Source: Myxococcales bacterium (GTDB lineage: Bacteria > Myxococcota_A > Polyangia > Haliangiales > Haliangiaceae). From it: a stretch of 50,761 nucleotides of DNA. The notes beneath the pieces are model-generated. The model had not been told where the DNA came from and ran no database searches. It was given only the letters and a program-made list of their open reading frames with translations. The position numbers and the translations under genes were made by a program. The DNA is taken from positions 1 through 50,761 of the forward strand of contig CANKMW010000067.1 in NCBI GenBank assembly GCA_947483555.1. The letters are read 5' to 3'. Positions 1 to 10,100 of this stretch are shown piece after piece. Each line of letters starts with the position of its first letter. Position 1 is the first letter of the stretch.

Positions 1-41
1 CCGCGGAGCGGCCGAGTCGAAGGGCTCATCTCGACGAAGTC

Positions 42-90
42 CGTCCTTCGACACGGACCTCGCTTGCGCTCGGTCCGGCTCAGGACGACC
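42..90. repeat. REP-like palindromic repeat
   Basis: The left half CCTTCGACA and right half GGCTCAGGACG form the usual arms of a REP-type element. They are separated by a second palindrome (CGGACC at 54-59 and GGTCCG at 72-77). TCGCTTGCGCT (60-70) is also inverted at 101-111. The same arms recur as a tandem pair at 26188-26232, so this is a dispersed family. It lies just downstream of the OmpA-domain gene and could act as a terminator. The rest of 1-144 shows no gene. Confidence 0.5.
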
Positions 91-144
91 GGTAGGGGCA
101 GCGCAAGCGATCGGACTTGCAGTGGTTTCTAACTGATCGGTGTT

Positions 145-741
145 CTAGCGGCACGGATCGCCGGCGACCTGGCCACCACCGTCGGCCGGCATGCCGCCGA
201 TCGCGCGGCCCCGCAGCGCGGCGGGGACGAACTCCATGCGGCGGTTCTGGGCCTTGCCCTCGGGCGTCGAGTTGTCGGCGACCGGCTTGGTCTCGCCGAA
301 CCCGACCGGGATCAACCGCTGGCAGGCGACGCCGTGTCCGACCAGCCACGCCGCGACCGCGAGGGCCCGCTGCTCCGACATGCGCTGGTTGGCCTGTGCC
401 GCACCCTGCGCGTCGCTGTGACCCTCGATGCGCACCAGCGTGAGGTCGTCGCGGCCGGTCAGGAACTCGGCGACCGCGCCCAGGATCCCGTCGCTCTCGG
501 CGGCCAGGGTGGCGCGGCCGGCCTCGAACACGACCGGTGTCGACAGCGTGACCTGACCGCCGCGGAACTCGACGGTCGGTGGTGGTGCTTCCTCGGCTGG
601 CGGCGGCGGCGGCTCCGGCGGTGCCTCGACCTCGAGCGGCTGGTCGGGCGCGGCGGCGATCGGCGCTTCCGGCGGCTTCTGGTTGCTGCCGCACGCGGCG
701 GCGGCGACGAGCGCGAACGCGAGCCTCTGGTTCGGCGACAT
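145..741 (-). CDS. OmpA-family lipoprotein
   Basis: A 198-residue outer-membrane protein of the OmpA C-terminal (peptidoglycan-binding) class. The N-terminus is a short signal with a lipobox-like AAAACG around residue 17, followed by a Pro/Glu/Ala-rich linker (about 22-56). Residues 75-180 are the OmpA domain: the EGHSDAQG motif, an NQRMSEQRA helix, then VGFGETKPVADN and NRRMEF, which are the diaminopimelate-binding signature elements. The protein probably tethers the outer membrane to the cell wall. The SUFU gene lies 19 bp upstream on the same strand, so they may be co-transcribed, but a TATCCT box 11 nt before the ATG could also be a private promoter. Family assignment is secure; the specific role is unknown. 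Confidence 0.88.
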   Translation of the reverse strand: MSPNQRLAFALVAAAACGSNQKPPEAPIAAAPDQPLEVEAPPEPPPPPAEEAPPPTVEFRGGQVTLSTPVVFEAGRATLAAESDGILGAVAEFLTGRDDLTLVRIEGHSDAQGAAQANQRMSEQRALAVAAWLVGHGVACQRLIPVGFGETKPVADNSTPEGKAQNRRMEFVPAALRGRAIGGMPADGGGQVAGDPCR

Positions 742-760
742 GATCGTGGTCGAGGATACC

Positions 761-1807
761 CTAGGGCTGGACGCGGATCGCGAAGCCGGGCAGGGTGGCG
801 AACCCGTAGACGCCGGGCCGCGCTGCCAGGGTGGCGGCGATCTCGTGGGCGAGCGCGGGCGTGGTGTCGACCACCAGCGCCGCGCCGTCCTGGTTCCACG
901 CCGCGACCGGCGCCGGCTCGAACAGCACCTCGAGCTGGCGGGCGCGGAGCGTGAACGGCCGGTCGTGGAGGAGCCGGCCGCGCATCGAACGCGCCAGGTA
1001 GCCAGCGGCGTGGGCGGTCACGGTCAGCACCAGGCTCCGTCGATCGCCGGCCGCGCCCAGGAGGTCGGTGGCGAACGAGACCATCGACGAGCCATCGCGA
1101 TCGACGGCGGCGGCGACGGCGGCGGCGGTCGCCGGATCGGCGAGCACCGAGCGGCGCGTGAGATCGGTGACCAGGAGCGGGTCGCGGGCGGCCAGGAGCT
1201 CGGCGAAGCGGACGCCGTCCCAGCTCTCGATCACCGCCAGTTCGTCGCTGGTGACCCCGACCACCTGCACGAACTCGAGGCGTCCGTTCGGGGTCTCGAC
1301 CGCACCCAGGTCGGGGTCGACCGCGAACAGCACGGCGCGCAGCGCAGGCGCGGAACCGGGACCGAGCGGCGCGCTGGCGAGGACCTGGCCGGGCTCGAGG
1401 AGCTGCTGGGTCTGGAACACGTGGCGGGCCAGGTGCCGCAGCAGGTCGAGGGCCCACGCCGGAGGCTGCTCGTCGTCGGCGGCGCGGTTCAGGCGCAGCG
1501 TCAGCTCGAATCCGAAGCCCGACGTCGAGGGGTCGTTCGACTCCTTGGAGTACAGCTCCGAGAGCCCGTACGACACCAGGTGCCAGTGCGGGCGCTCGCG
1601 ATCGCTGGCGTACGCCGAGATGCCATCGAGCGGGTCCTTGCCGCCCAGCGACCACTTGAGGATGGTGGGCCAGTGCAGCGGCTCGTGGCCGGGCGGCCGG
1701 GGGTGGAGCTCGCGCAGCGCGCGGTCGATGGCCTCCCATCCCGCGGTGGTGTCGACGACCCCGGCGGCGAGATCGGTGTCCTCATCGTCGTGCGCGTCGC
1801 CCCCCAT
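761..1807 (-). CDS. Suppressor-of-fused (SUFU) domain protein
   Basis: A 348-residue cytoplasmic protein with no signal peptide. Residues about 40-190 match the bacterial SUFU family: HWHLVSYGLSELY, then GFGFELTLRL, and a tail of the domain with the VGVTSDEL segment. In animals SUFU binds Gli factors. In bacteria the domain is common, its function is mostly unknown, and it has been linked to immunity proteins of polymorphic toxin systems. No toxin gene is visible nearby. Residues about 190-348 form a second region that I do not recognise. The start is the ATG at 1807, six nt after a TAACGT box; GGAGG lies only 1 nt from the ATG and is too close to work as a Shine-Dalgarno. Confidence 0.78.
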   Translation of the reverse strand: MGGDAHDDEDTDLAAGVVDTTAGWEAIDRALRELHPRPPGHEPLHWPTILKWSLGGKDPLDGISAYASDRERPHWHLVSYGLSELYSKESNDPSTSGFGFELTLRLNRAADDEQPPAWALDLLRHLARHVFQTQQLLEPGQVLASAPLGPGSAPALRAVLFAVDPDLGAVETPNGRLEFVQVVGVTSDELAVIESWDGVRFAELLAARDPLLVTDLTRRSVLADPATAAAVAAAVDRDGSSMVSFATDLLGAAGDRRSLVLTVTAHAAGYLARSMRGRLLHDRPFTLRARQLEVLFEPAPVAAWNQDGAALVVDTTPALAHEIAATLAARPGVYGFATLPGFAIRVQP

Positions 1808-1813
1808 GCCTCC

Positions 1814-1819
1814 ACGTTA
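1814..1819 (-). promoter_or_regulatory. -10 box, SUFU gene
   Basis: TAACGT on the minus strand ends 6 nt before the ATG at 1807. The upstream -35 match is weak (CCGTCA at 17-nt spacing). The geometry predicts transcription starting at or next to the start codon. Confidence 0.45.
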
Positions 1820-1856
1820 CTCCGATCGTCGCCACGTGACGGCGGCGAAGACGCAG

Positions 1857-1862
1857 TAGCAT
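1857..1862 (+). promoter_or_regulatory. -10 box, transporter gene
   Basis: TAGCAT ends 8 nt before the ATG at 1871. It is divergent from the SUFU promoter and no good -35 is seen. The geometry is leaderless or nearly so. Confidence 0.4.
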
Positions 1863-1870
1863 CGGAGCGG

Positions 1871-3133
1871 ATGGAGCTCGTGTTCGCCGTGCTCGCGCTG
1901 GCCGTGACGGTCGGCGTGGCGCTGGGCTGGTCGCATCGCGCGGCGCCGGCGGTCGGTGGCCTGGCCGGGGTCGCGGTCGCGATCGCGAGCGGCGCGGTCG
2001 GCAGCGCCGAGCTCGAGGCGACCGGGCGCGTCCTGTGGCGGCCGCTGGTCACGATCACGTCGGTGATGGCGATGACCGCCGCGGCGCGCGAGCTGGGCCT
2101 GTTCGAGCGGCTGGCGGCGCTGATCGAGCCCCGCACCCGCGGCCCGGTGCGCCACGCATTTCGGGTCGTGTTCGTGCTGTCGGCGCTGTCGTCGGCGGTG
2201 CTGTCCAACGACGCTGCGGTCCTGGTGCTGACCCCGGCGGTGATCGCGCTGTTGCGCACGGTCTATCCGAAGCGGCACCCCAAGTTCGTGGTCGCGTTCG
2301 CGTTCGCGGTGTTCTACGCCGCCGGGGTTGCGCCGCTGGTGGTCGGCAACCCGATGAACCTGGTGGTCGCCGAGCGGGCCGGCATCGGCTTCAACGTCTA
2401 CGCGGTCCGCATGATCCCGGTGGCGGTGGCCGGCTGGCTGACCGCGTACCTGGTGCTGGCGCGGGTGTTCCGCGAGCCGCTGGCCGATCAGTCGCCGGCC
2501 CTCGGCGCGTGGCCCGAGCTGGTGCCGGTGCCACGCGCGGCCTGGCTGGTGGTGCTGGCGCTGGTCGCGGTGCTGGTGGCGTATCCGGTGGTCTCGTTCG
2601 TCGACGGTCCGCTGTGGTTGGTCGCCTGCGCCGGCGCGGCTGCGTGTCTGGTGGCGGCGTGGTCGGCGGGCGTGCGACCGTCCGCGGTCGCGGCCGGCGT
2701 GAGCTGGGAGATCCTGCCGTTCCTCGCCAGCGTGCTGGTCGTGGCCACGGCGCTCGAGCACGCCGGGGTGGTCGATGCGCTGGCGCGCGCCTATCGCGAG
2801 ACCGCGGCGCCGCTGCCGACGATCGCCGGCCTGGCGGCCCTGGGCTCGGCGCTGCTCAACAACCACCCGATGGCGCTGCTCAGCGCGATGGCGATCGAGC
2901 GCGCCGGCGGCGGCACCGCCGAGGTGCTGGCGTCGCTGGTCGGCGGCGATCTCGGCCCCCGCCTGCTCCCGATCGGCTCGCTCGCCGGCCTGCTCTGGCT
3001 GTCGACCTTGCGGCGGGCCGGGGTCTCGATCTCGTTCGGTCAGTTCGCGCGCACCGGCGTGCTGGTCACGGTGCCGTCACTCGCGGTGTCGGTGGCCGTT
3101 CTGTGGCTGGTGACGCTGGTGACGCGGCTGTAG
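1871..3133 (+). CDS. ArsB/NhaD-type (IT superfamily) ion transporter
   Basis: A 420-residue inner-membrane protein with about 10-11 hydrophobic segments. The first re-entrant repeat has LSNDAAVLVLTPAV (about 114-127) followed by VVGNPMNLVV (about 157-166). The second repeat has ALLNNHPMALLS (about 332-343). Paired ND/NN motifs of this kind define the ion transporter superfamily (ArsB, NhaD, citrate and dicarboxylate carriers). The substrate cannot be told from sequence; arsenite efflux or Na+/H+ exchange are the closest analogies. The start is the ATG at 1871: the reading frame continues upstream but has no signal or family match there. It stands alone, convergent with the TatT gene 14 bp away. 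Confidence 0.8.
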   Translation: MELVFAVLALAVTVGVALGWSHRAAPAVGGLAGVAVAIASGAVGSAELEATGRVLWRPLVTITSVMAMTAAARELGLFERLAALIEPRTRGPVRHAFRVVFVLSALSSAVLSNDAAVLVLTPAVIALLRTVYPKRHPKFVVAFAFAVFYAAGVAPLVVGNPMNLVVAERAGIGFNVYAVRMIPVAVAGWLTAYLVLARVFREPLADQSPALGAWPELVPVPRAAWLVVLALVAVLVAYPVVSFVDGPLWLVACAGAAACLVAAWSAGVRPSAVAAGVSWEILPFLASVLVVATALEHAGVVDALARAYRETAAPLPTIAGLAALGSALLNNHPMALLSAMAIERAGGGTAEVLASLVGGDLGPRLLPIGSLAGLLWLSTLRRAGVSISFGQFARTGVLVTVPSLAVSVAVLWLVTLVTRL

Positions 3134-3147
3134 CGCGCGCCCGCCGG

Positions 3148-4092
3148 TCAGAACGGGAACTCGCCGTCGGCCTTGCGCTTCTTGAGCAGCTCGGCCTTCT
3201 TCTTCTCGGCGCGAGTCTCGGCCGCCATCACCGGGATGACATCGTCGGGCGCGTTCACCACCCGATCGATCATCTCGTCGAACAGCTTCTCGTCCTGGCG
3301 CTTGGGGGCGTAGAACTCGGCGATCAGGATCCAGGTGGCGGCGTAGTTGGCCTCGACCTTCTGGCTGGCCTGGAAGTGCTGCCAGCTCTTGTCGAGATCA
3401 CCGCCGGCGAAGCTGGGCGCGATCGAGTAGTAGGCGCCGAAGTAGCGATCGGCGGCGCCGTAGAAGAAGTTGGGATCGAACCGGAGCACCAGCTCCATGA
3501 CGGTGTAGATGCGATCCTTGTAGGTCAGCACCACCGTGATGTCCTGGGCGTTGGCCCACCGGCCCAGGTTGGTGGCGTACCAGTACAGCAGCGAGATGGC
3601 GTCCTTGTTGAGGAGCGCGACGGCGTCCTTGAGATCGACGCCGGCGTCGAGGCGCTTCTCGACCTCGGGGGAGTTGGCCGCCATGCCGCGCTGGGCGTAG
3701 TTCAGGCCCTTCTCGTAGGTGGCCAGGAACAGCTCGAACTTGGTGTCCTTCTCGAAGTACAGCCAGCCGTCGGCGAGCGCGTAGCAGGCGCGAGCGAGCT
3801 TGGCGTAGGTCTGCCAGTCGTCGTCCTTGAGCTTGACGGCCTCCTCGTATTTGGCGACCGCCAGCTCGAGCTGGGCACGGTCGACGCGGAGGGCGAAGGC
3901 GGCGTCACCGGCCGCCACCGCGGCCTGGTGCGCGGACGGATCGGTCGCGCCACCACGGCGGATGCCGCCGGCCAGACTGGAGGCCGCGCCACCACAGCCA
4001 GCGGCGACCAACGAGAGCCCGGCGACCGGTGCGACCGCGAGGGCGGCGGCGAAGATGGCGCGAGCGAGGCGAGACGGCTTCGAGGACCCCAT
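3148..4092 (-). CDS. TatT-family TPR lipoprotein
   Basis: A 314-residue lipoprotein: signal segment with lipobox LVAAGC near residues 28-33, then helical repeats. The motifs YWYATNLGRWAN and GAADRYFGAYYSIAPSFAGGDLDKSWQHF are typical of the TatT component first described beside a Treponema TRAP transporter (TatT forms a perforated TPR trimer). No TRAP permease or binding-protein gene is in this window, as is usual for deltaproteobacterial copies, so the ligand is unknown. The C-terminus is Lys/Glu-rich (AEKKKAELLKKRKADGEF). The start is the ATG at 4092, 10 nt behind a clear TTGACA/GATAGT promoter. Confidence 0.82.
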   Translation of the reverse strand: MGSSKPSRLARAIFAAALAVAPVAGLSLVAAGCGGAASSLAGGIRRGGATDPSAHQAAVAAGDAAFALRVDRAQLELAVAKYEEAVKLKDDDWQTYAKLARACYALADGWLYFEKDTKFELFLATYEKGLNYAQRGMAANSPEVEKRLDAGVDLKDAVALLNKDAISLLYWYATNLGRWANAQDITVVLTYKDRIYTVMELVLRFDPNFFYGAADRYFGAYYSIAPSFAGGDLDKSWQHFQASQKVEANYAATWILIAEFYAPKRQDEKLFDEMIDRVVNAPDDVIPVMAAETRAEKKKAELLKKRKADGEFPF

Positions 4093-4102
4093 ATGGTCGC
4101 CG

Positions 4103-4132
4103 ACTATCGACCCCGGCTGGCGACCGTGTCAA
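4103..4132 (-). promoter_or_regulatory. sigma-70-type promoter, TatT gene
   Basis: A perfect TTGACA (-35, 4127-4132) and GATAGT (-10, 4103-4108), 18 nt apart. The -10 ends 10 nt before the ATG at 4092, so the leader would be only about 3 nt. Confidence 0.65.
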
Positions 4133-4162
4133 CCCGACCGCCCGGCTACGGCCGACGGGACG

Positions 4163-7100
4163 CTACTCGTCGGCGGCCTCGAGGGCCCGCGCGACGTCGA
4201 GCCCGGCGCGTCCGGGCAGGGCGCGGGCGGCGGCGATGATCTCGGCGCCGCCGGGCCCGTGGCCGCGGCGCGCCAGCTCGAGCACGGCGGCGGCGGCTTC
4301 TTCGAGCGTCGGATCACCGCTCCGGCCGACCAGCTCGGCGAGCGCTGCGGCCAGGCGCGGCGCGGCCTCGAACCCGAGCTGCTGCACGGCGCTATCGGCG
4401 AGGTGCATGGCCGCCGACGTCCCGGCCGTGATCGCGACCCGCGCCAGCGTCGGCCGTGCGGTCGCGGGCTCGAGCAGGCGGCCGGTCCGGGCCAGCTCCT
4501 GCGCCACGTCGAGCAGCGCGCCGGGGTCACCGGCGCGCCAGTAGACGTCGATCAACCGCCGCAGCGTGGGCAGGTGGGTCGGATCGAGATCCGACGCCTT
4601 CAAGAACGCGTCATCGGCGCCGGCCAGATCGCCGAGCTGCGACAGCAACAGCTCGCCGAGACGGATCAGGAGCGCGGCTCGGGCCTCAGGGGCCGCGGCG
4701 AGCCCGGCCAGGGTGCGCACCGCGCGCGCGGCGCCGCCCCAGTTGCCGCGCTCTCCGTAGAGGTCCGCCAGCGCCTCGAGCGAGCGTGCGTGGTGCGGCT
4801 CCTCCGAAACCACCAGCTCGAAGTAGTAGACCGCGCCGATGGTATCGCCGGCCTTGCGGCACAGCTCGGCCAGCTCGGAGCGGGCGATCGTGGTGGTCGC
4901 GACGTCGCCGGGCACCACCAGCTCGAGCGCGCTCCGCGAGGCCCGGATCGCGGCCTCGAGATCGCCGAGCTTGCTGGCCAGCCGGGCACAGGTCGCGTAC
5001 AGGTCGCGGCGCGACGGGTTCAGTCGCGCCGCCCCTTGGGCCAGGGTCAGCGCGCGGCGGTCGTCGCCCAGCGCCTCGGCCAGCTCGGCGCGGCGCAGCA
5101 TGAGGACCTCGCCCGGCAGGCGCGAGGCGTTGAGCGGCAAGCGCCCGTAGAGCTCGGCGGCGGCGGCGAGATCGCCGGCGGCGTAGGTCAGCTCGGCGAG
5201 GTTGTCGAGCGCCGGCGCGTAGGTCGGATCGGCGGCCAGCGCCCGCTCCCACGCGGTCCGCGCCGCCCGCAGATCGGCGCGCCGCTCGGCGTGCAAGCGG
5301 CCGAGCTCGAACCACAGGCTCGCCTGCTCGGTCGGATCGGGCTCGGCGGCGGCGCGGGTGGCGTACAGGTCGACGGCGGTGATCCAGTCGCTGTGGGCGG
5401 CGGCGCGGTCGAGCAGCAGGCGGAACGCCGGGGTGTGGGTCGGCGACACCACCAGCAGGTTCTTGGCCGCGGTCTCCATCGCTGCGCCGTCGGAGGCGGC
5501 GACCGCGCGGCCGAAGTCCGCCTCGCGGGCGGCGGCCTCACGCGCCAGGGCCTCGTCGCGCTCGGGCTCGGCGGCCAGGCGAACCGCCTCGGCGCGGGCG
5601 CGCGCCGCCGCTTCGCGATTGCCGGTGGCATCGGCGGCGGTGGCGGCGTCGCCGGCCAGCGCGACCGCGCGCTGGCGATCACCGGCGCGCGCGGCGTCGG
5701 TGGCGGCGCGGGCGAAGAGCGAGGCCCGGTCACCGGCACCGGCGAGCTTGGCGGCCTGCTCGAGCAGGAGCGCGGCGTCGCGATAGCGTCCGGCCAGCTC
5801 GTAGATGCGGGCCAGGGGGCGCGGCGCGGCGGGGATCGCCGGATCGAGCGCCAGCGCCTGTTCGTAATGCTGCCGGGCGTGGTCCGGATCGAGCAGCTTC
5901 TCGTCGTAGACCATGGCCAGCTCGAGGTTCAGCGCGCCCTGGTCGCGCGGCGTCGGCGCGCCGGCGATCTCGCGCACCAGCAGGTCGGCGGTCAGGCCCC
6001 ACTCGCCGCGCGCCATGGCCACCGCGCGCAGCTCGTACGCGATGTTGGTGTCGTCGGGGTCGCAGCCGTAGGCCTCCTTGAGGCAGCGGTAGGTCTCGGC
6101 CTCGCGGTGCAGCACATCGCGGTAGAGCTGGGCCCGCCGTCGCCACAGCCGGGCGCGCAGCCGCGGTTCGGAGGTCGCCGTGATCTGGCGGCCGATGGCG
6201 TCGGAGACCGCCTCGCCATCGCCCTCGTGGGCGTAGAGCAACTCGAGGGCGGTGAGGGCGCGCAGGTCGCCGGCCGGCGCCAGGCTGGTCGCCGCCTCGT
6301 AGCGGCCGATCGCGGCCTCGATCTGTCCGGCCTGCGCGAGCTCGGCGCCCAGCCGGAGCTCGCGATCGTGCTCGGTCGGCTCGACGTACGAGGTGCGGGC
6401 GACGATGGTGCGCCGGGTGACCGAGTCGGGGTCGGCGATCGGTCGGGACACCGGCTCGGCGGCGCCCGGCCCGCTCGCGGTGCTCGGCTCGCTCGCGGTG
6501 CTCGGCTCGCTCGCGGCATCGTCGACGATCGCGGTCATGCCGCGCAACGTGTTCTTCTTCGCGGCGGTGGTGAGCGGCGCGCTGAGCGGTGCCGTACCCG
6601 GGTCGCGCACCTCGCCGGCGACCACGTCGGGATCGCGGCCCAAGGCCTCGAACCGATCGGACGCCCAGGCGCGGGCGCCAGCGTCGAGGGTGACGCTGTC
6701 GGCGGCGCGTTCGTACAGGTCGCGGGCGCCAGCGACGTCGTCGTCGGCGATACGGGCGTCGGCCAGCGGTAGCCACACCGCCGCCAGGTCGGGGGCCGCG
6801 GTGTGGGCGGCGTCGAGGTGGTGGCGGGCTCGGCGCAGGTCGCCGAGGCGGTCACGGCACAGGAGCGCGAGCGCCAGCAGCCAGCGGGCGCGGTCGATGC
6901 CGGTGGTGGCGCGAGCGGCGCGTTCGTAGACATCGGCGAGGCGGGTGAAGTCGCCGACCACCTCGAGCGCGTCGGCGAGCGCCATCACCAGCTCACCGTC
7001 CCCGGGCGCCAGTTGCTGGGCGCGGCCCAGCGCGTCGGTCACCACCGCGTCGTCGTCGAGATCGCTGCGCGCCGTGACCGCGGCCTCGCGGTACAGCTCG

Positions 7101-10100
7101 ACCGAAAGCGGCGCTGGCGAGCGGGCCGCGACCGCGAACAGGGCTCGGACCAGCGCGTCGGCGTGGCCCGCGGTGCGGGCGGCGGTGCGGACCTTCTCGA
7201 TGGCGGCCGGCAAGGAGTCGGGGTCGCTACCGGCACGCACGCGGGCCGCGATGGCGTCGGCATACAGCTCGGCGGCGCCCTTGAGATCACCGCCGGCGGC
7301 GGCGGCCTCGGCCAGCTTCTCGATCTCGGTCGGGCGCGCCAGCCGGCGCCGGTCGGCGCTGGGCGCCGGTGCGACCTGGGTCACCGGCTCGCCAGGTGGC
7401 AGGCTGGCCAGCACCGCTTCGATCCGCGCCGACGCCACCCCATCGGCGAGCGCGTCCCGGTACAGGCCGAGGGCGTCGGTGAGCCGGGCCCGGGCCTCGT
7501 TGGGCGGCACGCCGAGCGCGTTGCGCTCGAGGGCCTGGGCGAGGTCGACCTTGCGGCGCCGCTCCTGGTACAGGGCGAACAAAAGCATGGCGGCTTCGTC
7601 GGACAGCCGACCGGCGGCCTGGACCTCCTCGAGCGAGGTGATGGCGTGCTGGTCGAAGCCGGCGCGTTGCCAGGCCACCGCCAGCGACATCATGTCGGCC
7701 GCCGTGCGGCGCTCGCGGGCGATGTCGGCGAGGGCGGCCGCCGCCTCGGTGTGATCGTCGTTGCTGCCGGCCTCGGCGGCGAGCAGGCGCAGGGTCGAAT
7801 CGCGGCGCGCCGACGGTCCGTGCGCGATCGCGGCGGCCCGCATCGCGTCGCGGGCCCGCATCAAGTCGCCGACCCGATCGTAATAGACGTCAGCGAGCTC
7901 GAGCAGGATCTCGGCGCGTCGATGTCCGAACAGCGGACGTTCGGAGTCGGCCAGCGCCGCGGCCAGCGCCTCGAGCCAGCGCGCGCACCCGTCCCAGTCG
8001 CCCTGGTCGGCGCACACGTCGGCCAGCTCGCGCAGCACGCGGGCATCGTTGCCGGAGGCGGCGGCCTCGAGCAGCGCGCGGGCCCGATCGAGATCGCCGG
8101 CGGCGCGCGCGACCTCGGCCTCGGCGCGGGCGGCGCCCGAGGCCGCCGGTCCCGCCGGCACGCCGGCACGCAGGCGGGCGGCGGCGTCGGCCAGCGCGGC
8201 GTGACCGGCGCCGGCGCCGTCGGCCAGGGTGTCGCACAGGGTCAACGCGCGCTCGCGCCAGGCCGCCAGCTGTTCGTCGCCGAGCACCAGGCTGGCCAGC
8301 TCGATGGCCGCCGTGACGCGATCGCGGCCGCTGTCGCCGTCATCGGCGCCCGGTGCGGCGAGCCGGGCCAGCATGTCGGCGAGCTCGGCGCGATCGTCGC
8401 GCACCCGGGCCAGCTCGGCGAGCGAGCGCAGCGCGGGCCGGTACTCGCGGTCGATCTCGAGCGCCCGCAGCAGCGTCATGCGGGCGACGTCGGCACGGAC
8501 CAGCTGTTGTTGCAGCGCCGCCAGCCGGCACAGCAGCGCTTTCTGTCGGCTGGGTTGGCGGCCGCTGGCGGCGACCTTGCGGCCGAGGATGGTCGCGACC
8601 CGATCGAGATCACCGAGGTCACGCTCGAGCAGCTCGAGGGCGTCGAGCGCGGGCAGGTGATCGGGGGCGCGCTCGAGCGCGGCCTCGAGGCAGCGCACCG
8701 CCGCCTCGGCGTGGCCGACGCGGCGGCGGAACAGCTCTCCGGCGCGGTAGAAGAGGTCGGCGCGCGCCGCCGCTGACGCCCCGATCTCGTCGTCGATGGC
8801 GCAGGCCTCGAGGGCGTTGGCGGCGGCGAGCGGATCGCCGACCTTTTCGTGCACATCGGCGAGCAGGCGGTAGGCCTGGCCCTTGGCGTCGCCGGCCAGG
8901 CCGGGGGCGGCGGCGGTGAGCAGCTCGGTGGCGCGCGCCAGGTCGCCGTTTCGCTCCAGCGCGACCGCCAGCCGGAGCTGCGCGATCGGCGTCGCCACGA
9001 CCGCGCCGAACCCGGGCCCCAGCAACGCCTGGTAGGCGTGGTGCACGTCACCGAACGCGCGTTGCCGCCACGCCGCCTCGCCGAGCGCGCTCAGCACGCG
9101 GACCGCCAGCGCCGCTGGGGCGTCGGCGGGCAGCGCCGCCACGGCGGCCTTGGCGTGGCGGAGCGCCTCGGCGCCGGCGCCGGCGGCGCCGCTGTGATCG
9201 GCGGCGAGCCAGACCTGGGCGGCGTCGGCGTGATCACTGGCGGCGTCGGCGGGCGCGGCCTGTTCGGCCAGCCGCGCAAGTGCGTGCGCGTGAGCGACGG
9301 TGTCGCCACCCCGCTCGGCGACCCGCGCCCGCAGCCGCCGGGCCTCGCGCGCCAGCTCGGCCGATGGCGCCAGCTCGGCGGCCAGCTCGGCGTCGGCGGC
9401 GGCGGCGGTCAGCTCGCCGGGCTCGGCGTCACCGGCGTCGAGGCGCAGCTCGCCGCGACGCAGCAGGAGACCGGCCCGCTCCTCGGTCGCCGGCTCGGTG
9501 GCGAGGATGGCGTCGAGCCACTGCCGGGTCTCGGTCGAGCCGTGGGCCACGGCGAGCAGGGCGACCGCGGCCCGCCGCGCCACCGCCGGCGCGACCGAGG
9601 CGGCCAGGGCGTGAGCGCGTCGCAACTCGGCCGTGCGCGCGTCGCCGTCGAGCAGCTCGGCACGCGCCAGCGAGAGCTCGGCGGCGCGCGCCGGCCGCTG
9701 GCCGAAGCCCGCCGGTCCGGTGCCGCCGAGCAGCATCGTGATGGCGCGATCGAAGGCGGCGGCCGCCGCCGGCCGATCGTGCTCGGTTCGCAGCTCGGCG
9801 ATCGCGGCCAGGGCATCGGCGCCGACCGCGCCACCGGCCGCGGCGGCGTGGTCGTAGGCGGTCAACGCCGGCTCGCGATCACCGCGCGCGACCAGGGCCC
9901 GGCCGAGCGCGAGGTGGACCGCGCCGTCGGCATCGCCGGCGACGGACAGGAAGTGGGTGTAGTGCGCGATCGCCGTGCCCTGCTCGCCGGCCGACGCGGC
10001 GGCGGCGGCCGCGCCACGCAAGAGCGGCGCGGCGTCGGTGTCGAGCGCGAGCGCGTCCTGCCACGCGGTCAGCGCCGCCGCGGCGTCGGAGGTCCGATCG

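Noticed and set aside
1501..2259. Minus-strand frame overlapping the SUFU and transporter genes
   Set aside because: Ser/Thr/Arg-rich shadow translation with no domain; both neighbouring genes have clear family motifs.
3827..6772. Long open frame on the plus strand, antisense to the TPR gene (also 6803-8776 and 8849-10987)
   Set aside because: These are stop-poor shadow frames of GC-rich DNA. Their translations are Gly/Arg/Gln-rich without domains, while the minus strand gives clear TPR repeats.
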